Part shown: piece by piece, positions 34,158-45,563 of the stretch
Numbering within the stretch: the first letter of the stretch is position 1
Layout of the letters: every line of letters begins with the position of its first letter
Assembly (NCBI GenBank): GCA_004794655.1
Contig: SMMW01000568.1
Span: forward strand, 518,501-582,500
Source of the DNA: Marisa cornuarietis
Taxonomy: Eukaryota; Mollusca; Gastropoda; Architaenioglossa; Ampullariidae
Direction: 5' to 3'
DNA length: 64,000 bases
Translations under genes and position numbers: made by a program
Notes under the pieces: generated by a model
What the model was told of the DNA's origin: nothing
Databases searched by the model: none
The model's input: only the letters and a program-made list of their open reading frames with translations

Positions 34158-34775
34158 CTTAATAATAATAATAATGAGGATTTGTATAGCGCCATACCCA
34201 AATATTTGTTCAAAGCTCTTTACATAGGCAATACATATTCTAAATCGTCAACAACCATGTACCATATTCACATATAACAGACACACTCACTTCTACAGCA
34301 TACACTCACTCATACACAAAGTAAACTACAGACACACATTATACAGGCTCATGTCAGGACAGGGTCACAGTGAAGTTATCGTTCTGAAAAGATGCGTCTT
34401 AAGTTTGGACTTAAAGGTGGTTAAAGAGTCAGAGTGTCGAAGGCTGATGGGTAATCCGTTCCAAATTGATGAGGCTTGGTATGAGAAAGACCTCTGTCCA
34501 TATGTCTTTGTCTTAGTGGGATTCACAGAAGCTTGGTGTCAGAAGATGAGCGAAGAAGTCGTGTGGGTGTACAGATGGGAGTGATTTCGGAGAGGTACCG
34601 AGGACCAGTGCCAGAAACGGCAGAGTAAGTCAGGGTGGACAGTTCACGATTGGCAGCCTGTGAAGAGAGCGAATGATGGGTGACATATGTTCACATCTAG
34701 ATGGTCTGCAGATGGACCGTTATTACGGATCCTTTGAAGTCTGTCAAGAGGATACTTTGGGATTCACAATTAAGA
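34158..34775 (-). mobile_element. L2/CR1-like LINE, decayed 3' end with (ATT)n tail
   Basis: Read on the minus strand, frames shifted by decay encode, in order, the C-terminal region typical of L2/CR1-group reverse transcriptase proteins: DRLQRIRNN (about 34740), GPRYLSEITPICTPTRLLR (about 34600), the SSDTKLL block, then ASSIWNGLPISLRHSDSLTT and FKSKLKTHLFRTITSL with a stop near 34350. The 3' untranslated part ends GGCGCTATACAAATCC and a tail of ATT trinucleotides at 34158-34175. Stops and frameshifts make it non-functional; everything upstream in the element is missing, the usual 5' truncation. The plus-strand open frame at 34351-34584 is a shadow. Confidence 0.85.
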
Positions 34776-37118
34776 GAGTTTTAGGTTAACATCAACAGTT
34801 ATTTAAGGTACTGTGAGTTAAGCGTCATCCGTTTTTCTTAGAATATTGTAAGTTAAAAATCATGGACTATTTAGAGTACCGTGCGTGAGAAGCCAACCTT
34901 ATTTGAAGTCTTCTGAGTTAAAAGACATTGCAAAATTGTTTATACTATGCATAATACGGGTGCAATTTCAGAGCAAAATTTCTGTGCAGAACCTGTGCAG
35001 CTGCAGTTATTCCTTCGAATAAAAAGTCCAAATGTTTTCCTTTAAACATGTTTGGTGCTATCATTTCTAATAGTTCCTTTTCTTCATCTGCATCTTTCTT
35101 TTCATCTTTCTCTTTAAACTCGTGTAAAAAATATTTACAGGTCTGTCTGTAAGCCGTTTGTCGTCTTCATCGCCATGCTTCTTTTTCTCTTCATCTGGGT
35201 ATTGATATTTTTGAAGAATTGATATTCCTCCGTTTTAAAAGAGTTCTTGTCCTCTTGAAGCTTTTCAAGGTTTCTTCTGAAAAGAATTCACCACGTATGA
35301 GACAGGCGGTGAATTTTGGTAATGAATTTTCGCATCCCGAAACCGTACAATCAAACAAAGTGATGCGAGGAGAAGGTGCAGAAATGAGTTTTGAATATCT
35401 GCTTGAAGAAGGACGGATCTCTTTGCGACAGAAGAGGAGCATTGATTCTCGCTGGTGACGAACAGTTTCTGCACAATAGGGCTGCTGGGTAGAGACTCCA
35501 GTGAGTGAGAGAGAGATCTTTGTCAAATTTCCCTAGAATTCCGTTCCAGCTGCTTTGTAGCATTCAGTGCTAGGAGTTGGTGCTACAAAGAAAGCTTCAA
35601 TTAGAAGAATTCTCAGTAACAGGACGTCAGAGGTCTTAGGTCAGGGTGTGAGAGCGCAAGATGGTTCATCTGAGGCGGGTCGTTTACTTCATCAGCTTTA
35701 TTTCAATTTCTTTCATATACGACACAGTAGTGCAAGTGCTTCTCGCTTGGCAACCACACGGAATTACAGCCAGCTCTATGTCCTAGTATTGTTTCTTGCA
35801 CGAGAACTTCAGTGGTGTAAGTGGGCAACTCTTAGACTCCCTTTTAGTATAGTATACTGGTACACAAACACTAGAAAAAGCTTAAACATTACAAATGTGA
35901 AATTAAAACAATATCTGTAGATGGCTGACACAAGCTAACTAGCAGAGCACTATGCCTGAAGGCTGAACATCAGTGAGGTCGATTCCTTGCCTTTCGACCA
36001 ATTTGTTCATCGAACTCGGTGATCGTGAGGAATATCTTTAGTAGCTGTTGTGAAACTGGTGGTCGTAGTTGTCGGATTGGTGGTAATAGTTGTAGTCGTA
36101 GCTGCGGTCGAATAAAGCATCAATATTTGTAGTATAAGTGGTATCATCAGCATTGGTGGTAGCTGCGCAGCTCTACCCACGAAATCACAGTCAGTACTCA
36201 ATAGTTGCTGGTAGTAATAGTAAGAGTAGAATTGAACAGTTATACTTAATATCTGCTGGTGGTGATAACAGGGGCAGCTAGGCAAATGAAAGATATGAAG
36301 ACGAAAAAGAATAGGAAAAGTAAAAAAAAATTGACGAAGACGACGACGATAAAGACAGAAAAGGAAAGAAAGGTAAAGATCAGTACGCTTACACGATGCC
36401 TGTCTGAGCAGAACAGTGAACATGGCCTTCATTTCAAGCACGTGCTTTAGTAGATTCATTCTGGTCCTTGAGAAAATTGATTTTAAAAAAATGACATTCT
36501 TTCAGCAAAGGTGGAAAAGATGCGATTCCCTCTTGAACGAAGTAGCACATCTCGAGGTTTGTGTCTGCACGCAGCACGACTCCCTCACTATCTGTCCAGG
36601 AGCGGCCGTTAGCTTTCTCACACGCTGCTCAGAGACACATCTGCAAACGTTGGATAATCAAAATGAGTTAACTGAAAAGTATGCTCACTTTTTTTTAAAG
36701 TCTGTAATTAAAAAAACATGTTAACCAAGAAACGTGTTGGCTCACTGGAAAGAGATAGTGCAATGCAGGCAAACTGTCTGTAGCTAGAATCTTGTCACGT
36801 GCCTGCAACTTATACAACTTATACAACTTATACAACTAGTGGCTGGTGAAAGCAGTGTTTTTACATTTCTGATTCTACCTCTTATTTTATTCTGTAACAC
36901 AAATATGACAACAGGATCTTGGTAGGTTAAAAAGCGGCCGTAGAGGCATTGTACGTGTACATGAAGGATTTTCTAGCTTGTATGTTACTCTGCTGGAGAT
37001 ATTCTGGGGTTAAAATGTTTACCTCGCGAAAACAAAAACTTTCGACTTGAAGGAGTTTGCTTATGTTGGTGTTGGGGTATAAAAATGGTGGTTTTCTCTT
37101 TCTCTCTTCCTCTCTTTC
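34776..37118. other. unassigned DNA, no gene supported
   Basis: Degenerate repeats containing GTGAGTTAAG / GTAAGTTAAA lie at 34790-34930. At 35925-36000 a tRNA-like head with a GGTCGATTCC B box may be a SINE relic, not called. A 10-bp repeat (CAACTTATA-type, three copies) is at 36808-36838. No gene. Confidence 0.35.
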
Positions 37119-37119
37119 T

Positions 37120-37171
<52 letters not shown>
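37119..37171. repeat. (TG)n microsatellite
   Basis: TG run with one TTT interruption, followed by GA-rich sequence. Confidence 0.96.
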
Positions 37172-37175
<4 letters not shown>

Positions 37176-37741
37176 AGATGAAGAGAGAGGAGAGACAGAT
37201 AAAGAAAGAGAGTCTGTGCACAGGGGAGAATGTGTAAAGAGTGTGTGTTTTCGAGAGGAGTATGACGTCAGTGAAAAATCCGACATGAAAACTAAGTCCC
37301 CGGATTAAGCAGTATGACCCTCTGAATTCATATACGTGTCGTATCCAGCAGGAATAAAGGAATGCAGATAACACGTGATTCCAACTTTACGAACTCTAAA
37401 CCTACCACTTCTGTCCCCTTCCAACTGTTCTGCTTTGCATTGTTCCCATCTCAGCAGACCAGACCTGAAGTCATGGTGCCGCGTATAACAAACGTGTCAA
37501 AACAAGTTTTAACAGCATATTAACGACTTGAGTTTTCTCAGACGGTTCAGGCGGCCACTTTCTAAAACCTATAACTTATTTACATCAGCTCTCCAAGGAA
37601 GAGGTACATTTGCTTATACTGATTTATGGGGATTTGTGTGTAGACGAGAAATTGATGTAAAAATACTGGTTGTTTTAAATGTTGACATTTTACTGCTACA
37701 GATGTTTATTGTATATACGTCCATGCTGCAGCCAGGGTCTC
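37172..37741. other. unassigned DNA, no gene seen
   Basis: No feature recognised. Confidence 0.4.
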
Positions 37742-37742
37742 A

Positions 37743-37838
<96 letters not shown>
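37742..37838. repeat. (CT)n(CA)n microsatellite, longest array in the window
   Basis: Seven or eight CT pairs and then about 82 bp of perfect CA. The length and purity suggest it is polymorphic. Confidence 0.98.
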
Positions 37839-37840
<2 letters not shown>

Positions 37841-38799
37841 AGCATATGATTCGTGTTTCACGTGTCAGCCATGATCTCCAGCCGATGCACAAAATTTCAC
37901 CTGCCAGCGGCTGACTCATTTCGAGCTGGAGAGATTTCCAAGTGTTTAAGGTTGGGATCCAGGCCGGCATGTTGTTGCTGCGAGACAGCGGTTCATGGAA
38001 AATCATGACAAGCCCCGCGGTACTGAGTATTTAGACAGAATTTTGCTAAAATGACTTTTTAAACTCTCTTATCAACTTCTTCGTCTGTTCAGCATCATCT
38101 TAGGATCGCCATTTCCTTCCTCCAATATTTGCTGCTCAGCCTTCAAACTACTACTGGAAAATTCTTTTAAAGATCATGTTCTGGATTTAGAAACCAACTT
38201 CGAGGCGCTGTTAGAGAAAGTAATAATAACTTAAAAAACATCTTACAGATTTCCCTTAAAATGTCGAAAGCAGATTAAAGAGTATTTTATAATGAGGCTT
38301 GAATGTAAGACACGAAAGACTGGTATCGCTTCTACTCGCACGTGTCTCCGACTTTGTTGAAACCGGAAGCCAGATTATCATCAGAGAACTCTTGTGTTGG
38401 CTCAACAGCGCCGTCTACATTAAGTGGAGGAAGACATTTAAGGCGAAAGCGAGAGCGCTCTGTGACAAAACGTTTTGAAGCTATTAAAAAAGAGCAGCTT
38501 TTTTGTTCCCTTGTTATATTTCGTTTTGCTTTGGGAGAAGGAAGGGGCAAAAGGTCAAGATGCAGAGCGGTGACGGGGAGAGCACTGTAGGGTCTCTGGC
38601 TCATGGCTACAGAAGATGTAGCGAGCAACGGGATAGCACAATCAAGTGCTTGCATTTGTAAGGGCTGATTACTGTAGATCACAGGAAAGTGGGAAGGAGG
38701 ACGAGAGCACGATAATGTGACGAGACATAGGTTCGTGTTCCAACGTGCGATCGACACAGAAAGGCTTTTTGTTCAGGAAAATTGTCGTCAGTCATTCAG
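37839..38799. other. unassigned DNA, no gene supported
   Basis: Overlapping open frames on both strands at 38332-38757 (the longer, 141 codons, is on the minus strand and starts at GTG). No motif; not called. Confidence 0.35.
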
Positions 38800-39935
38800 T
38801 CATTCGTTTCTTGAATGCTTGACTGGTATCTATAGTTGTAGGAGGGGAGAAGAAGGAGTACTTGGATCGACACGGCAGCTGACAAGGCCCTCCACTCAGG
38901 CCTTGGGCGATGATGAGCCCGTCCTGTAAGGACGACTAATCCACTCCTTCATGCTCCTAAGCCAGTTCTTCTGGCCACCGCGGTATCAACCTGCCTCTAG
39001 GCTACCTCAAGGAACTGTGTCATGTCGTGCGTACGCCGCTTGTCTGTTGCGAGTAGTCGTTTCTGGAATCCTTTGAGTGTGGCCTCCGTGTTTCGCACAA
39101 ATTCATTGGTTTTATGTTCACTATACGAGATCTGGAACAGCCCACGACCCTTTTTTTCTTATTTTGGAAGAGGTGTGGCCAGTAACTTTCATTTTTTGAG
39201 TTCGCGGATTCTTTCGCAAAGAACAGTGAGGGCTTTTGTTGTTTCATCCCATCTTTTCTTGGTCAGCTCAAAGGGGTTGTTATCAACGTCAGGTGACTTT
39301 CCTCCATTCAGACTGCGTAGCACTCTTTTGACCTCTTCAAGTAGAATTGGAAGATTTGCAGTTTCTCTGGGTTTAGTCTGGTTGATTAAAAGGATGTTAG
39401 CGTCTGGAAGTTACTAGTTGTACTTTCTTTAAGTAGGCGGCCATTGCTTTTCGATGGCTGAGGTCTTATGTTGATCTGTCTTGGTGAGGGTCTTTAGTAT
39501 TTGGTTGGCCTTTTCGCTGTCATCCCCTGCCATTACCTCCTTTATGTTTCAGCACTGGCTTAGTCCAGTTCACCCTATAGTGTCACAATTCACTTATTTA
39601 TTTTGGAAGCTGCTTCGGGTTTGCTTTTCCATCCTCTCTTCAAGGCCCTCCTTCGGTTTCAGAGATCTAGTGTGCTGTTCATGATCCTTAGCCATGTCTT
39701 CTTCTTTTGACGTCCCAGCACCTCCTGGGCTGCTGACAGTAGCACCTCTTTGTTATTTCCAGCGAGTCTGAAGCCCACCAAGTTCAGTGCGGCAAATTTA
39801 TTTCTAGATTAAGCCTTAAATATATCCGCGACCTTTGGGTCTTACAGCTTCTCCAAGTCGAAGCAAATGCAAGCACTTGGTCCTCATCTTCACCTCCAGG
39901 TTCGTTAAGACAATTGTCGAGGCACTGGACTTGGG
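38800..39935 (-). mobile_element. RTE-like LINE, internally deleted pseudogene
   Basis: Minus-strand translation, with frameshifts, gives in order: the end of the endonuclease region (TIVLTNLEVKMRTKC, about 39930); FDLEKL and DPKVADIFKA; KFAALNLVG and NKEVLLSAAQEVLGRQKKK (39690-39795); the segment before the reverse transcriptase, LPILLEEVKRVLRSLNGGKS, PDVDNNPFEL and TTKALTVLCERIREL (39180-39360). It then jumps directly at about 39150 to the extreme C-terminal block ISYSEHKTNEFVRNTEATLK, LLATDKRR and EWRALSAA. The whole catalytic fingers-palm-thumb region, about 400 codons in intact relatives, is absent. Stops are numerous. It cannot encode a working enzyme. Confidence 0.85.
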
Positions 39936-41095
39936 AGCTGTCTAGCTGCAAGAGTTCACTGTCCCGTCTCCTTAATCGGCGTCGTCACTGTTGCGACCTG
40001 AACTGCTGACCTAAGAGTCAGATGAATGAACAGAGAAACTTGGCGAGAAGGATATGTCACAATGCTTTAAGCACTCTAAGGAGCTAGCTGTATATGAGAC
40101 AACTAAGTCTTTGTCTATGACTCAAACTCGTGCTAGACAGCAAGCTGCACAACTAAACTCAATCGTCACGATTGTAATGGTTATTCTCTCTGCCAGTCAT
40201 CTTGACCCATGGAAACTGCTTTGTTTCTTCCACCGCTCGTTCAATGTTCGGAGCAGAACAACAGTTGGATTTTCTCGAGCAAAAGGGCAAAAGGACAGAA
40301 AGGTCATCAAGCGAACGTTAAACGAAAAAAGTCGCATGGAAGCTTGTGCGGTGTTGATTCTGAGTCTGTTTGACCACTTACCCTCCTACATGTCAAATGG
40401 CTATAATTTAGCCGGAATGGTTAAGACGATGCTAAAACTTTACCCCTTTTTCATTTAAATTAGATCGGGTTGACAATGCAGTTAATAGTATTAAGACCTG
40501 CCTTAAAGATATAGTTCAAGTTCTTGAATGGGCTTCACAAGTCAATCCCCTCTTCCTTCAGCCCGGTTTGTAACCATTTGAAGCTCGTCTACAAAGTACA
40601 GGCTCTTCTTAATCAATCAAATTTCGACAAACTTTCAACCAAAGTTGGCAAAGTGTAAAAACTTAAAAACTTTAAAAAGATAAAGGAACATGTTTAATAA
40701 GCTGCGCTGTATAAATGCACTGTATTAGTAATACAAATGTTGGTCAAATATTCATGCACATATGAGAAATTATGGAGTGAAATTTCCAGACTTTACTTCA
40801 GGTCCTTGTGTGCGCTTACCAGTTAGCAAAAGATGTGTTTACCTCACAAAATTTCACATTAGTCAGATTGCTTAAAGTCATGAACAAGACACGAAAACCC
40901 TCAGATGGCTCTTAGGACAATTTTTAGTCCAAAGGCTAAAACAACGAAGACGCTAGTCTCTTCAGAAACTGACTTAAAAGTGATGAAATGATTCTATGGT
41001 GCATCAAACTACCTGCAGCTGTAACCTTGCAGTGTTCAAAGTTATCGGGGAAATTAAGTGTAATGCTGTAGTGCATGCGAAAGAGCAGGCATTTT
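39936..41095. other. unassigned DNA, no gene supported
   Basis: A 134-codon frame at 40054-40458 shows no motif. Nothing else seen. Confidence 0.35.
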
Positions 41096-41333
41096 TATAT
41101 AAGAGATTGTGAAAGAAGCACCCACCGACCTTAAAAATGGCATTCCTCGTTTACAAAGTGCCTGGTGTAGATGTTGTTAAGTATGTGCTGGTGTACTTGA
41201 GCATACCTCTAGAGATAAAACTAAATTCTGTTTTATTGAGCTTCTCGGGACGTTGCACCTACCTGAAATACATCCAACATCCTGAAATTTCGAAAACGAT
41301 CAAAGGAAGGCTTTTAAGTGCTGTCTAAATAAA
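41096..41333 (+). CDS. possible mini-gene: TATA box, 63-codon frame, AATAAA
   Basis: TATATAAG at 41096-41103 is followed 41 bp on by an ATG in strong context (AAAAATGG, 41137). It opens 63 codons to TAA at 41326, which overlaps AATAAA at 41328. The peptide starts MAFLVYKVPGVDVVKYVLVY and is hydrophobic in its first third (LVYLSIPLEIKLNSVLLSF), with no signal-peptide charge pattern and no known motif. The arrangement is compact enough to be noticed but each element is common by chance in AT-rich DNA. Confidence 0.2.
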
Positions 41334-41863
41334 GGCAAAATTGATATTACGTGTTTCTGAAGAAAAAAGCACATATGTCACGCCACTCAAAGATGGCACA
41401 AGAAAATACAAAATATACTTGAAGGGTTTCTAAGGGGCACTCGCTAAATTCGGCCCCGTAATAAATCACCAGGAGCCATACGGGTGAGGCTAATCACAAA
41501 AGTACATAACTGTTTTAGCCTTCATCAGTAAAGGTGCTTGACATACAAAACAACTTTTCTGTCCATTCTTAACACTTTTCTGTTGTTTTCAAAAATATTA
41601 CTTCTGAGTTTCTATCATGTTGTTCTGTTCTCTGTATCAGTAATAAATTCTGTTCAAAACTCCGTCAAAAAAATATTTACAGAGAGAAAGTACGAAACAT
41701 CACAAAGTTGAAAGCCGAAGCAATGAGCAAAAAGAAAGGAAAGAAACAGAGCTTCTCCAGCTTTACTCAACGGTCCTTTGAATCATACTTATTTCTATAC
41801 TGTTTCGAGTTCCCAGACATTGTAATTCACAAACTCTATCGCCTTGATACCTTTTTCTTCTTC

Positions 41864-41867
<4 letters not shown>

Positions 41868-41921
<54 letters not shown>
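41868..41921. repeat. (TTA)n microsatellite
   Basis: About 18 perfect TTA trinucleotides after a T/C-rich run. Confidence 0.97.
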
Positions 41922-43200
41922 GCTAGTTGCTAACATGCAAGGACTCAAGGTAAAGTATGGCTGGAAAGGAATCTTCTTAGTACAATCTGCGCGTCATCTA
42001 CGGCCCAATCACGTGCTAACTGGCTGGCGAGACGTCGCCCTCCGTGACAAAGCAGACTATCGGTAACGCTTCAAGTTGCAGACGTTGCTGCAGCTTCAGA
42101 GGAAGAGACTGTTGCACGCTGGCTGGACGAGACGTGCCAAATGTTTGTAATCCAGCAGAACGGACAGGCAGCTCACGTTCACTGACGTCACAGCAAGGTT
42201 TAAGCTGTGTTTGCTGAAGCCTAAAGGTGTGAGGCTTTGGTCAAATTTCCAAGTAATTTAAGAACACTCTTTCTCTTGTTTACTGGTAACGTTTTTCAGT
42301 TTGTTTGGCAAGCCCTCCAGACGCGTAAATGACATGAGAAATCAAGGTACGTGGATAGCCTTCTGGCGAAGAGATTATAGCGAGACTGAAATGAAAACGC
42401 ATCTCTCTCTCACGCGCGCGCACACACACGCACGCAAACACACAAAGAGAGAAAAACAGAGACAGATATAATCGACTATCTTGAACTCTTCTGGAACCAG
42501 GTAGAAATGACGATGTGATCATTGGTCTGATTGTTTTGTTCTTTGTTTGAGAGAAGATAAATGTGCACAAATATACAGTAGAGAGGATCCACTACTTGTG
42601 AAAACAACTGGTCATTCATAAGTACGTTTCTATTCTTTCTATTTCGGCTGACATAAATCTGTGACCACTGTTCAGATTTCCTGGACAGCCAGACATGAGC
42701 AAGAGAGAAAAGTTGGTTCACTTTCTCAACCCTGATCCACTAAGCCTAACCCCATGTTTCTCTCAAGTGTGTGATCTCTAGTCACCAAAAGTTTGAGCTT
42801 TTACTCAAATCTCATCACGAGTTCAGAGACTGCCCAGTGTTCTGCTTCAATGAAACAGAGCTAAATCCCGACATATCCGACATAACGTTTCTTTGACAGC
42901 CTGACTTCTTACTGCATCGTCTCGAATTTTGCCTGAACTCTCTGGCAACATTAAGGAGGCGATCTGTGATTTTTCATAAATAATAGACGGCGCAAGAACT
43001 GCAGTGTCCTGTCCACCCACTGCTTTAGTGACATTGTTATGAACATGTGTTATCACCCCTGAACGTCGAAGTAACGAGGTTGTCGCCCTGATTGAATAGC
43101 GATTATGACCCCTGGTTTGAATGTGTATAGGGGGCGTTGTTTTAGAAATTGGAAGAGGAAGCAGACGTGAGAGTCTGGGAGAAAGAGGAATTTGGTACAG
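41922..43200. other. unassigned DNA, no gene seen
   Basis: Short CG/CA-rich stretch at 42411-42442. No gene or element recognised. Confidence 0.4.
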
Positions 43201-43511
43201 AGGTTGGAATTAATAGTACTGTGTGGATTAATATTAACTGTGTGAAGAAATAGCAACTGTGTGGATAAATAGTAACTGTGTGGATACATATTAACGGTGT
43301 AAAGAAATATTAACTGTATGGAGAAAGAGTAACTGTGTGGAGAAATATTAACTGTGTGGTTCCTCGATTTATTAATTTTCTCAACTGCTGTGTGATCTCT
43401 TGAGAAGATCGTAGAACTGTGGGGAGAAATATTATCTGTGTGGTTCCTCGATTTACTAATTTTCTCAACTGCTGTGTGATCTCTTGAGAAGATCGTAGAA
43501 CTGTGTGGATT
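43201..43511. repeat. composite minisatellite: ~21-bp units followed by an 84-bp duplication
   Basis: From about 43215 to 43360 there are about seven degenerate copies of a unit like AACTGTGTGGAGAAATATT. The last one merges into an 84-bp unit starting CTGTGTGGTTCCTCGATTTA at 43352 and repeated at 43436 with only a few mismatches. The 84-bp unit itself contains ACTGTG(T/G)GGAGAAATATTA, so the long period grew out of the short one. Confidence 0.9.
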
Positions 43512-44159
43512 TACCTACTGTGGAATTTTTATTGACTTGATCATTTGTCTGCCGTTAGACTGTCGGAGTTATTTGGTGAATGTAGGCTGTCCGTATGATC
43601 AACGCCAGAGAGCAAGACTGAAAGAGTGGAACTGTTTGCCGTGTCGACCCCTTCCCCCCCCCCAACAACAGAAGAAGAGAGAACTTGAAGGACTTTAATA
43701 TAAACTGCTTAGATATATTTGTTTCGGTGCAAACTCAGTGTAGAATATTTGTGCTGAAGTTTTCTGTTGTTATTTAGTAAAGTATAGATTTACGTTCACC
43801 CGATTAATAGAAACGTTCGAGCCCATGTGCAGGTCTTTGTATTTTGTTGTGTGAAAGGACACGTGAAGAACGCTGTGAGGTCAGTGTGTGTTGTGTGTGA
43901 CCTGTCCACACTTTCCGTGCGTTCCTGACAGACATCGAGACTATCATTCTCTCATGCAGACTTTTCTACTTCCCGAAAGCTCATGCGACAATAACAATCG
44001 AAGCACTCTAACAAAATTGCATGGGACCTTGAAAATAAGTTCACATTCTGCCTTTCATTGGGTGTGGACGACTTCAATCTCCCAGACTGTCGATTGATCC
44101 CTCGTTGCAAACAGCAAGTGGACGTTTAGGAAAAGCTACACCTGATCCCTGTTATTCAA
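43512..44159. other. unassigned DNA, no gene seen
   Basis: A C-run at 43654-43662. No element or gene recognised before the LINE block. Confidence 0.4.
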
Positions 44160-44766
44160 TCAGTCAGTCGTCCCTTGACCAGCACCTGGGAGCACATGGA
44201 TAGACGCGGCACCTGACAGGGCCCGCCATTCTTGCCTATTTTGGGCGATAGTCAGCAGGTCCTGTACAGGACGACCAGTCCAGTCCAGTCTTTGTTCGTA
44301 AGCCAGTTCTTTCTCTGGCCACCGCGGCGTCGGTCACCCTCCAAGGTGCCTTGAAGGATAGTCTTCGACAAGGTGTCGTGCCGAGTCACATGGCCAAAGA
44401 AGACCAGCTTACGTCGCTTGACTGTTGATAGTAGAGGTTCCTGGTGTCCTATGAGTGTGGCAGCTTTTTTCTAACAAAGTCTTCGGGCTTATGCTCTTTG
44501 TATGAGATCCGGAGCAGCCTCCTCAGGCACTTGTTCTCAAATGCCTGGATTCTCCTTTCCTTTTCGGCGAGCAGAGTCCATGTGTTGCATCCGTAGAGCA
44601 GGATCGGCACTACCAGGGAATTGTACAGCCTGTACTTGGTAGTGAATCTTATCTTGTGGCTATGCCAGATCCTATCTAGTCTAGCCATTGCCGCTGTTGC
44701 TGTTGCGATCCTGATGCGGATGTCTGGCGTGGAGCTGCCGTCCATGGAGAAGGTGGCTCCCAAGTG

Positions 44767-44769
<3 letters not shown>
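44160..44769 (-). mobile_element. RTE-like LINE, 3' part (downstream of a nested insertion)
   Basis: Minus-strand translation resumes an RTE-like reverse transcriptase just after its palm: KHLGATFSMDGSSTPDIRIR, IATATAAMARLDRIW, TTKYRLYNSLVVPILLYGCN, ERRIQAFENKCLRRLLRISY, KEHKPEDF, then, after a stop and frameshifts, SWSSLAM / GHVTRHDTLSKT and ILQGTLEGDRRRGGQRKNWL. This is the thumb-connection and C-terminal tail, well preserved for about 100 codons. Its upstream partner lies at 45564-45658. Confidence 0.9.
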
Positions 44770-44852
<83 letters not shown>

Positions 44853-45563
44853 ATAATGTGCATGTATCCATTCAAAAGAATGCTCATTGCGCAGCAAAAA
44901 CAGAAGAGAAGAAAAAAAACAACAACAGGAAAGTAAAAAAATAATAAAGACAGAAGTGGTGCTAGGTTGCTTAAGTCTCTCTTAAGTAAACAAATGGGTC
45001 TTCAGTCTTTTCCGAAACGTAGTTGCTGAGGTGATGGTGGAGAGTGACGATGGCAGAGCATTCCACAGCTTAGGTGCAGCGTTTGTGAAGGCCCTGGCTC
45101 CAGTGCGCTTCTTGTTTGTGTCTTCCACTGCAGGGAGACAGAAGCGTGACTGGGAGCCAGACGGCTGGTAAGGAGGAACTATCTCTTGTAAATAGTCAGG
45201 AGCAGTTTTGAACATGCAGGACTGTGCATTCGAAAGCACTTTGTGGTCAATGCGCTTGTTCACTGGGAGCCAGTGAAGGCTGTGTAGGATAGGGGTGATG
45301 TGCTCAGTGGACCACTTTGCACGGGTGACAATCCCGGCGGCTGTTTTGAAGTCGATCTAACTGCGTAGCAGGTATACCCCACAATGCACTATTGCAGTAG
45401 TCCAATCACGATATGATGGTAGCCACAGCAAGTGAGTTGGCAGCAGCCAGAGTCAGCATAGGCCGTAATCTACCTAAAGTCCTCAAAGTGTAGTAGGATT
45501 TTGACACAACAGAACTAACATGGTTGCACATGGAGAGCTCTGCATCAATTGAAGCTGCTTGTG
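44770..45563 (-). mobile_element. L2/CR1-like LINE 3' end inserted into the RTE-like element, with (ATC)n tail
   Basis: On the minus strand: ASIDAELSMCNHVSSVVSKS, YYTLRTLGRLRPMLTLAAAN, LDYCNSAL (about 45405), then KTAPDYLQEIVPPYQPSGSQ, TGARAFTNAAPKLWNALPSS and TFRKRLKTHLFT with a stop at about 44982. These are the thumb and C-terminal motifs of L2/CR1-group LINEs. The 3' untranslated part ends ATGCACATTATAAATC and a pure tail of about 27 ATC repeats (plus strand GAT, 44770-44850). Frameshifts lie between the two open stretches. 5'-truncated, as is usual. Confidence 0.9.

Noticed and set aside
34351..34584. Plus-strand 77-codon open frame that looks like a conserved small protein
   Set aside because: The reverse strand here encodes the C-terminus of an L2/CR1-like LINE (SSIWNGLPISLRHSDS, FKSKLKTHLF); the plus frame is its shadow.
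35925..36000. tRNA-like segment with AGCAGAGCAC and GGTCGATTCC
   Set aside because: The spacing hints at a tRNA-derived relic, but stems do not pair and no body shared with either SINE family was found.
44621..44944. Poly-Met, poly-His and poly-Ser open frames
   Set aside because: They translate the GAT/ATC array at the LINE tail plus flanking LINE sequence; not independent genes. The same applies to 32416-32704.
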